From: an uncultured Clostridia bacterium
GTDB lineage: Bacteria; Bacillota; Clostridia; TANB77; CAG-508
Direction of reading: 5' to 3'
Length of the DNA stretch: 16,501 nt
Assembly: GCA_949448405.1 (NCBI GenBank)
Contig: CASTFX010000012.1
Location: 1-16,501 of the forward strand
In this document: positions 8,518 through 13,939 of the stretch, piece after piece
Position numbering within the stretch: position 1 is the first letter of the stretch
How the letters are laid out: each line of letters begins with the position of its first letter
Position numbers and translations under genes: made by a program
The notes under the pieces: generated by a model
Told to the model about the DNA's origin: nothing
Databases searched by the model: none
The model's input: only the letters and a program-made list of their open reading frames with translations

Positions 8518-8522
8518 TGCAA
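8494..8522 (-). promoter_or_regulatory. Sigma-A type promoter of ftsK
   Basis: On the minus strand TTGCAT (8522-8517) and TACAAT (8499-8494) are separated by 17 bases. The start site would fall near 8487, about 40 bases before the ftsK ATG. It lies after the terminator of the upstream cluster, which makes ftsK the first gene of a new transcript. Confidence 0.6.
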
Positions 8523-8554
8523 TCTTTTTAATGAAAATTGCTGGGTAATTTTAT

Positions 8555-8593
8555 TATAAAAAATAACTAAGTTATATTAGTTTATAACTTAGT
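8555..8593 (-). terminator. Rho-independent terminator of the rimO-to-SDR cluster
   Basis: On the minus strand ACTAAGTTATA, a six-base loop and TATAACTTAGT form a perfect 11-bp stem (8593-8566), followed by TATTTTTTATA. It begins about ten bases after the SDR stop codon. Confidence 0.85.
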
Positions 8594-8602
8594 ATTTTCG
8601 CT

Positions 8603-9349
8603 CTATCTTTTTCTTTCTTGCATGAAGTATACAACTCGTGCAGTTATATTGTTTGGAGATATTTTAGAAATTATTCTTAATAGCTTTATATGAATTCCTG
8701 GTACTATTAAAAATTTTCCTCTTAACATTCTATCTATCCCATATCTTGCAACTTTTTCACTTGTTAGAGATTTTAAATTAAATTTAACCCCTGCAACATT
8801 ATTGAAATTTGTATTTACTGGTCCTGGGCAAAGTAAACTCAATTTTACTTTTGACTTTGATTTTTTAAGTTCTGCTCTTATTCCTTCTGTTAATCTTACT
8901 ACATATGCCTTTGAAGCATAATATGCTTCCATAAGCGGTCCTGGCATAAAACCTGCAATAGATGCAACATTTAAAATATGTCCACTATTTTTCTTTACCA
9001 TATCTTTAAGATATAGCTTAGTTAAAATGTGAACTGCTGTTATATTTGTATTTATTAGGCTTATTTCTTTTTCTAAATCTGTATCTACAAAATTTCCAAA
9101 TGTACCAAATCCAGCATTATTTATTAATATATCTATATCTTTTACCATATTGTATAGTTCTTTACAATTTTCTTCGCTTTCTAAATCCATAGATATTATT
9201 TCTATATTTGCTCCGTTTAAGCTTTTTCTTGTTTTTTCAAGCTTATCCTTATCTCTTGCAACTAGAACTAAATCATATCCTCTCTTATCAAGTTCTCTTG
9301 CCATATCTCTGCCTATTCCTGATGATGCTCCTGTAATTAATGCTCTCAT
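8603..9349 (-). CDS. Short-chain dehydrogenase/reductase
   Basis: A 248-residue classical SDR with a Rossmann fold. The cofactor-binding TGASSGIG is at residues 6-13, NNAG at 77-80, the catalytic Ser130 in VASIAG, and Tyr143-x3-Lys147 in EAYYASK. Arg32 after the second strand suggests NADP(H) preference, as in related enzymes. It lacks a signal peptide; the C-terminal 40 residues are basic and hydrophobic, as in the DltE/YqjQ-like or retinol-dehydrogenase-like subgroup, so weak membrane association is possible. The substrate cannot be predicted. It is the last gene of the rimO cluster, 35 bases after hemW, with AAAGGAAC as ribosome binding site. A small hairpin AAAGT-TTGC-ACTTT overlaps the hemW stop just upstream. 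Confidence 0.9.
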   Translation of the reverse strand: MRALITGASSGIGRDMARELDKRGYDLVLVARDKDKLEKTRKSLNGANIEIISMDLESEENCKELYNMVKDIDILINNAGFGTFGNFVDTDLEKEISLINTNITAVHILTKLYLKDMVKKNSGHILNVASIAGFMPGPLMEAYYASKAYVVRLTEGIRAELKKSKSKVKLSLLCPGPVNTNFNNVAGVKFNLKSLTSEKVARYGIDRMLRGKFLIVPGIHIKLLRIISKISPNNITARVVYFMQERKR

Positions 9350-9384
9350 ATTTATTTATCGTTCCTTTCTTAAAGTGCAAACTT

Positions 9385-10515
9385 TCATACAAATTCTTCC
9401 CACACCAAATTTGCTAAATCTAATCCTACTTTAGTTAGTTTTATATGTTCTCCATCTACTTCAAGTAGCTTCTCTCCTACAAGCTTATCTAGTTCTTTAT
9501 GAAATTTGAATATTGGGTTTTCTCCAAATTTATTTTTATATTCTCCTATATTAATTCCATCTATTGTTCTTAATCCTAATAACATATATTCTTTTTGTTT
9601 ATCTTCCTTTGTTTGTTCTTCTTGTATGATTATATTCTTCTCATATTCTTCGCTTTTTATGTTATTTATATATTCTTCTAAATTTGACTGGTTAGAAAAT
9701 CTTTTGCTTTCCATATATGAATGTGCTGCTACTCCAATTCCTATATATTCTTTTTGTTTCCAACAGTCACTATTGTGTTTTGATTCATACCCTTTTTTTG
9801 CAAAATTTGATATTTCATAGTGAATATATCCTTTACTTTCTAATGTCTTTTTAACTTGCCAATACATTTCTCTTTCTAGCTTTTCATTAGGTAAAATTAA
9901 TTCTCCAATGTCTACTTTGTCATATAATTTTGTGTTTTCTTCTAGTATTAATGAGTATACTGATATATGTTCTGGATTAAGTTTAATCACTTCTCGTAAT
10001 GATTTTTTTAGTGTGCCTAGTTTTTGCATTGGAAGTCCTAACATTAAATCTACATTTATATTATTAAGTCCTACTTCTCTTGCGGATTTATATGTTTCTA
10101 AGAATTCATTATATGTATGTATTCTTCCTATTCCTTTTAATAACTTATCATCTGTAGATTGTAGCCCTATACTTAGTCTATTTATTCCAATATTTTTGTA
10201 AGCTTCTAGCTTTTCTTTATTAACTGTTCCTGGGTTTACTTCTATTGTTATTTCTACATTTTTATCTAAATTTTCTTTTACTTCATCTATTATTTTAGAA
10301 ATATCTGTACTATCTAATGTTGATGGAGTCCCTCCTCCTATGTACATAGTTTTTATGTTGTATTTATCTAACTTTCTATATTTTATTTCTTTAATTACCG
10401 CTTCCACATATTCTTTTTTTAACTCTTCTTTATTTGCAAATGACACAAAATCACAATAGTAGCACTTTACTTTGCAAAATGGTATATGGATATATAGTCC
10501 TACGTCTTTTTTCAA
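9385..10515 (-). CDS. hemW: HemW-like radical SAM protein (coproporphyrinogen III oxidase-like)
   Basis: A 376-residue radical SAM protein. The cluster motif is C14-x3-C18-x2-C21 followed by Asp-Phe rather than the fourth cysteine of true HemN. The GGGTPS S-adenosylmethionine motif is at 60-65, and the C-terminal HemN/HemW winged-helix-like domain is present. By family knowledge the CxxxCxxCDF form belongs to HemW, a heme-binding chaperone, not to the oxygen-independent coproporphyrinogen oxidase it is often annotated as. The start is a TTG (10515-10513), chosen because AAGGGGAAG lies just upstream and the usual KKxxGLYIHIPFC opening begins there. It lies 14 bases after whiA in the rimO-prmC-whiA-hemW-SDR cluster. 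Confidence 0.9.
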   Translation of the reverse strand: MKKDVGLYIHIPFCKVKCYYCDFVSFANKEELKKEYVEAVIKEIKYRKLDKYNIKTMYIGGGTPSTLDSTDISKIIDEVKENLDKNVEITIEVNPGTVNKEKLEAYKNIGINRLSIGLQSTDDKLLKGIGRIHTYNEFLETYKSAREVGLNNINVDLMLGLPMQKLGTLKKSLREVIKLNPEHISVYSLILEENTKLYDKVDIGELILPNEKLEREMYWQVKKTLESKGYIHYEISNFAKKGYESKHNSDCWKQKEYIGIGVAAHSYMESKRFSNQSNLEEYINNIKSEEYEKNIIIQEEQTKEDKQKEYMLLGLRTIDGINIGEYKNKFGENPIFKFHKELDKLVGEKLLEVDGEHIKLTKVGLDLANLVWEEFV

Positions 10516-10529
10516 ATTTTCTTCCCCTT

Positions 10530-11360
10530 TTATTCCTCTGATATCTCTATGATTTTTTTAAGTCTATGGTTTACTCCTGACTTCCCTATTGGAGCTGTTA
10601 ACATTTTTCCGAGTTCTTCAAGTGTTGCATCTGGATTTTCCAATCTTAATATTGCAATTTCTTGTAAACTTGGAGATAAGCTATTCCATTTTTTTCTTTT
10701 CTTTATTTTCTCTATTGCATTTATTTGTGCAACCGACGCATTTATAGTTTTGTTTAGATTTGCTGTTTCGCAGTTTACTTTTCTATTTACATTGTTTTTT
10801 GTTTCTTTTAATACTCTTATATCTTCATATTTAAGAACTGAACTATTTGCTCCGATTAGAGCTAGTATCTTTGAAATTTCTTCTCCATCTTTTATATATA
10901 CAGAGTATGAATACTTTCTGTCTAAAAGTTTTACTTCAATATTAAATTTATTTAATATCTCTACTATTTCTTCTCTTGCTTCTTCTGTTTCTAACCTAAT
11001 CTCTAAATGGTATTTGCTACTTGGCTCTGTTATATGTCCTCCTCCTAAGAATGCTCCTCTTACTATTCCTTTTAATACCTCTTGGTTTTCGCGATTTCTA
11101 TTTTCTAAATTTAAGTCCTCTTTTTTTAAAGTTATTACATAGTTCTTGCCATTGATTTTTATATCATATTTTATTTTTAATCTATTTAAAAGCTTGTTTA
11201 ATCTATTTATGTTGTATTCATTTTCTGTTAAGAATTTAATCTTTTTACTATCTTTTTTAGTAGTAAGGAGATATCCATATAATTCTGCCTTTACTGCTTC
11301 TTCATTTGAGAAACTATTTACCTTGCTTAGTTCTTCTTTTACTTTAGCTGAAAAAGACAT
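10530..11360 (-). CDS. whiA: DNA-binding protein WhiA
   Basis: A 276-residue WhiA, somewhat shorter than the roughly 310-residue Bacillus protein. The N-terminal half is a degenerate LAGLIDADG endonuclease-like fold, with the typical RGAFLGGGHI and YHLEI segments (about 95-125). The C-terminal helix-turn-helix (about 225-270) shows LSPSLQEIAILRLENP, LEELG and KSGVNHRLKK. WhiA is conserved in Gram-positive bacteria and acts as a DNA-binding regulator linked to sporulation in actinomycetes and to division and chromosome segregation in Firmicutes. The ATG follows an AGGGGGTAAG site. It lies between prmC and hemW with 14-base gaps on both sides, so translation is probably coupled. In many Firmicutes whiA follows rapZ and yvcK; those are not in the window. 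Confidence 0.95.
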   Translation of the reverse strand: MSFSAKVKEELSKVNSFSNEEAVKAELYGYLLTTKKDSKKIKFLTENEYNINRLNKLLNRLKIKYDIKINGKNYVITLKKEDLNLENRNRENQEVLKGIVRGAFLGGGHITEPSSKYHLEIRLETEEAREEIVEILNKFNIEVKLLDRKYSYSVYIKDGEEISKILALIGANSSVLKYEDIRVLKETKNNVNRKVNCETANLNKTINASVAQINAIEKIKKRKKWNSLSPSLQEIAILRLENPDATLEELGKMLTAPIGKSGVNHRLKKIIEISEE

Positions 11361-11374
11361 ATGACTTACCCCCT

Positions 11375-12199
11375 TTATTTTATAATTATAACTCTATCAT
11401 TTCCACATAAGTCTTTTATGCAATTACATTCTTTATATCTGCCACTATTCTGTGCTAAATTCATTACTTCACACCTTTGGTCATATCCGATTTCAATTGC
11501 AATTATTCCATCTTGTTTTAAGTACTTATATCCTTCATTTATGATTATTCTATAAAATTCAAGTCCGTCTTTTCCTCCATCTAGAGCAAGTTTCGGCTCA
11601 TATTCAAGGTTATATTCATCTATTACTTTAGTCTTTATATATGGAGGGTTTGAAATAATTATATCATATCTTTCAGTTATATTTTTAAACATGTCACTTT
11701 GTATAAACTTTATTTTAGTGTTTTCGAGTAGACTATTTGCATTCTTTTTAGCAACTTCTAGTGCTTTACTGCTTATATCTGTTGCTGTTATATTTATATT
11801 ATCTAAGTATTTAGCAAGTGATACAGCTATTGCTCCGCTTCCAGTACACAATTCTAAAATATCACTTTTATTGTATTCTTTGCTAATGCTCATTATATTT
11901 TCAACTAACACTTCTGTATCTGGTCTTGGAATAAGAACATTTTCATCTACATAGAAACTTAGCCCCATAAATTCTCTTGTTTTAGTTATGTACTGCACTG
12001 GGTATCCATTTAAAACAAGTTCAATGCCTTTTAAAAATTTCTCTTTTTGCTCTTCACTTAGATTAACATTTGAATTAACTATTAATTCTTCTTTACTTAA
12101 TTCTAATATGTAACCTAGCAACATTTTTGAAATAAGGCTACCATCTTCTTTACTTTTTAAAATAGTTTTCCCCTGATTTAGAGCTTCTTTTATTGTCAT
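11375..12199 (-). CDS. prmC: Release factor glutamine methyltransferase PrmC
   Basis: A 274-residue protein that methylates the glutamine of the GGQ motif of release factors RF1/RF2 using S-adenosylmethionine. The N-terminal helical substrate-binding domain (1-80) is followed by IPRPDTE (90-96), the SAM-binding loop LCTGSGAI (117-124), the acidic TDIS strand end (140-143) and the catalytic NPPY (184-187). Length and motif order are standard. The start is supported by AAAGGAAA upstream. It follows rimO by 21 bases, so the transcript pairs two modifiers of the translation apparatus. prfA, its usual neighbour, is not in view. This is relevant to the decoding anomaly only in that release-factor activity competes with frameshifting; no altered residue is apparent. 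Confidence 0.95.
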   Translation of the reverse strand: MTIKEALNQGKTILKSKEDGSLISKMLLGYILELSKEELIVNSNVNLSEEQKEKFLKGIELVLNGYPVQYITKTREFMGLSFYVDENVLIPRPDTEVLVENIMSISKEYNKSDILELCTGSGAIAVSLAKYLDNINITATDISSKALEVAKKNANSLLENTKIKFIQSDMFKNITERYDIIISNPPYIKTKVIDEYNLEYEPKLALDGGKDGLEFYRIIINEGYKYLKQDGIIAIEIGYDQRCEVMNLAQNSGRYKECNCIKDLCGNDRVIIIK

Positions 12200-12220
12200 A
12201 TTATTTTCCTTTCAAGTTGT

Positions 12221-13526
12221 CTATTTACATACTTCCCCTATTAAATCATAGTCTTGCACTTTTATTACTTTACATTTTACAAAAGCGCCTATCTCTAATT
12301 CTTCTTGTTTTTTTATAAATATTATTCCATCATCTTCTGGAACGTCCATATATGTCCTTCCGATATAATATTTATTGTCAAAGCTTGTACTTTCTATCAT
12401 TACTTCGTAAGAATTTCCTATCTTCTCTTCTAGGTTTTTCTTAGATATATCTTTTTGCATAGTCATAATTTTTTTATGCCTTGATTTCTTAGTCATATAG
12501 TGTATCTGCTCTTTTAGTCTTGCAGCTGGAGTTCCGGTCCTCCTTTGAATACATAAAAGTTCCAAGCTTATCAAATTTTGTTGTTTTTACAAAATTGTAT
12601 AGTTCGTCAAAATCCTCTTGTGTTTCTCCTGGAAATCCTACTATTAGAGTTGTTCTAAGTATTACATTTGGTATCTCTTTTCTAATCTTTTTTATAACAT
12701 TTTCTATGCTTTCTTTATCACTTTTTCTGTTCATCCTTTTTAGTACTTTATTTGAAATATGTTGTATTGGCATATCAAAATATTTGCAGATTTTATCATT
12801 TTTCTTTACAACTTCAATAAGTTCATCTGTTATTGTTTCTGGATATGAATATAAAAATCTTATCCATTTAAATCCATCTATTTTGCAGAGTTCATCTAAA
12901 AGTTCTGCTAGTGCAGGTTTTCCATATATATCTATTCCATATTTGGTTGTATCTTGTGCAATTACTATTAATTCTTTTATTCCTTTTTGAGCAAGTTTTC
13001 TTGCTTCTTCTAGTATGTCTTCTTTTTTTCTTGATATATATTTCCCTTGTATATATGGAATTGCACAGTATGTACAGTTATTACTACACCCCTCTGCAAT
13101 TTTTAAATATGCATAGTTGTTGCCAGTTGTTATAACCCTATTTAAGAAGTCTAATTTACAAACATTACTTGATTTTTCACCTATTAAATTATTTATTTGT
13201 TCCCAAAGTTTATCATATTCTGTTATTGATACAAATAAGTCAACTTCTGGAATTAGCTTTTCTAGGTCTTTTTTATATCTTTGTACTAAACAGCCTATTA
13301 CTATTAGATATTTACATTTTTTCTTTTTGTATTCTGCCATTTCTAATATAGTATCTATTGCTTCTTGTTTAGCACTTTCAATAAATCCACAGGTATTTAT
13401 TACAATAATATCTGCTTTTGTTTCATCATTTACAATATTAAATCCATTTTGTTTAAACATTCCAATTACTTCTTCTGTTACAACTAAATTTTTAGTACAA
13501 CCTAGTGATACAAATCCTACATTCAT
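12221..13526 (-). CDS. rimO: Ribosomal protein S12 methylthiotransferase RimO, read through a +1 shift
   Basis: With one base skipped at 12536 the gene encodes 434 residues, close to the 440 of known RimO. It adds a methylthio group to an aspartate of ribosomal protein S12. The N-terminal MTTase domain has Cys10, Cys46 and Cys79 for the auxiliary cluster; the radical SAM motif is C147-x3-C151-x2-C154. The ASPxQH-region equivalent DMPIQH and the GFPGET segment follow. After the shift at residue 331, GTPAARL continues into a C-terminal TRAM domain (about 370-434) with YIGRTYMDVPEDDG. RimO rather than MiaB is indicated by the MNVGFVSLGCTKN opening and the YSKEDGT-AA region. Ribosome binding site TTAGGAG. 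In zero frame the protein would lose the TRAM domain, which contacts the substrate. First gene of its cluster. Confidence 0.9.
12533..12536 (-). other. +1 shift site CGGA in rimO, with an upstream Shine-Dalgarno-like run
   Basis: Coding strand reads AAG GAG GAC CGG AAC; conserved RimO needs AAG GAG GAC GGA ACT (Lys-Glu-Asp-Gly-Thr). The surplus C is at 12536 and the zero frame would place Arg at residue 331 and stop 15 codons on. AAGGAGG (12545-12539) lies two bases upstream of the CGG. Confidence 0.85.
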
Positions 13527-13547
13527 TACTTTACTCCTAATTTATAT

Positions 13548-13576
13548 TTGACATTTACTTTTATAATATGTATAAT
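13548..13576 (+). promoter_or_regulatory. Consensus sigma-A promoter for an antisense small RNA
   Basis: TTGACA (13548-13553), 17 bases, TATAAT (13571-13576): a perfect consensus promoter on the plus strand. No plus-strand gene follows, and it points at a terminator only 45 bases beyond the expected start near 13584. That is the layout of a small regulatory RNA gene. Confidence 0.8.
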
Positions 13577-13583
13577 ATATATA

Positions 13584-13665
13584 GGAAAAGGAAACCACAG
13601 AGTGGTTGCCACTTGGATTTAAAAATAAGTCATTCCACGGGCAAAGCAGAATGACTTATTTTTTT
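13584..13665 (+). ncRNA. Putative antitoxin small RNA (about 80 nt)
   Basis: A perfect promoter followed about 45 bases later by a strong terminator defines an RNA of about 80 nt with two hairpins: AACCAC-AGA-GTGGTT and the terminator stem. It is convergent with the small hydrophobic gene on the other strand and overlaps its stop codon and terminator. That matches the convergent architecture of type I antitoxin RNAs such as RatA, SR4 and RNA II of par. Transcription is not shown by sequence alone. Confidence 0.55.
13621..13665. terminator. Bidirectional terminator shared by convergent small transcripts
   Basis: AAAAATAAGTCATTC (13621-13635) and GAATGACTTATTTTT (13649-13663) form a perfect 15-bp stem with a 13-base loop. 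T-runs are present on both strands. It ends the plus-strand small RNA and begins right at the stop codon of the minus-strand 37-codon gene. Confidence 0.9.
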
Positions 13666-13777
13666 ATTGCTTATGTATCAAACAAAAAATGATGATGAAC
13701 AAAGCAATATTTATAATCGCTGTTATAATTAAAGAGTAATACAATAAATAAGTAATTATAATTAAAGTATTTGCCAT
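13664..13777 (-). CDS. Putative type I toxin: 37-residue hydrophobic membrane peptide
   Basis: A 37-codon frame on the minus strand starts MANTLIIITYLLYY and ends CLIHKQ. Apart from the ends it is almost wholly Ile, Leu, Tyr, Phe, Ala and Thr, so one long membrane helix covers about residues 5-33, with a short basic tail. GGGGGTGG sits about seven bases before the ATG, a strong ribosome binding site. The stop codon lies in the base of a terminator. The predicted mRNA starts near 13876, leaving a leader of about 100 bases. Convergent small RNA, shared terminator and long-range repeats all resemble type I toxin-antitoxin loci, whose peptides depolarise or disrupt the membrane. I see no clear match to the Fst, TxpA or BsrG families. 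It could instead be a chance frame within a miniature element. Confidence 0.6.
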   Translation of the reverse strand: MANTLIIITYLLYYSLIITAIINIALFIIIFCLIHKQ

Positions 13778-13882
13778 AGATTACCACCCCCATCTATCAG
13801 TCTCACAACCTAAGTCGTGGAGTAGTATGTAACATCAAAGAGAATAAGGTGGCAATTCACTCTGCTTCTTTCCTTTTCCTAT

Positions 13883-13911
13883 GTTATATAGTTTATAATA
13901 TATTTTCGCAA
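13883..13911 (-). promoter_or_regulatory. Putative promoter of the small hydrophobic gene
   Basis: On the minus strand TTGCGA (13911-13906) and TATAAC (13888-13883) are 17 bases apart. The -35 box lies in the arm of the palindrome that follows hydA. The match to consensus is weaker than that of the opposing promoter, as is common for a toxin relative to its antitoxin RNA. Confidence 0.45.
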
Positions 13912-13936
13912 AAAGCAATGCTTTTTGCGAATTTTT
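13905..13936. terminator. Hairpin after hydA
   Basis: TTCGCAAAAAGC-AAT-GCTTTTTGCGAA is a perfect 12-bp stem three bases or so beyond the hydA stop codon. The T-run (13932-13936) lies on the plus-strand side; on the minus strand the stem is followed by AATATATT rather than a clean U-tract. It may still end the hydrogenase transcript or protect its 3' end. Confidence 0.6.
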
Positions 13937-13939
13937 GTT

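Larger units (their letters stand above)
13581..13882. repeat. Long imperfect inverted repeat bounding the toxin-antitoxin-like locus
   Basis: Left arm 13581-13612 and right arm 13849-13882 pair through ATAGGAAAAGGAAA / TTTCCTTTTCCTAT (14 bp), CAGAGTG / CACTCTG (7 bp) and TTGCCAC / GTGGCAA (7 bp). Each arm begins just downstream of an inward-facing promoter. The left arm also holds its own hairpin AACCAC-AGA-GTGGTT (13593-13607). A miniature transposable element with terminal repeats is the alternative explanation. Confidence 0.75.

Noticed and set aside
12911..13135. A plus-strand frame inside rimO rich in hydrophobic residues
   Set aside because: It is wholly antisense to the conserved radical SAM region of rimO and has no convincing start signal.
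13581..13882. IS200/IS605-type or other insertion sequence between hydA and rimO
   Set aside because: No transposase fragment is present. The inverted repeat arms begin just after promoters and enclose a well-formed small gene and terminator. A miniature element cannot be fully excluded.
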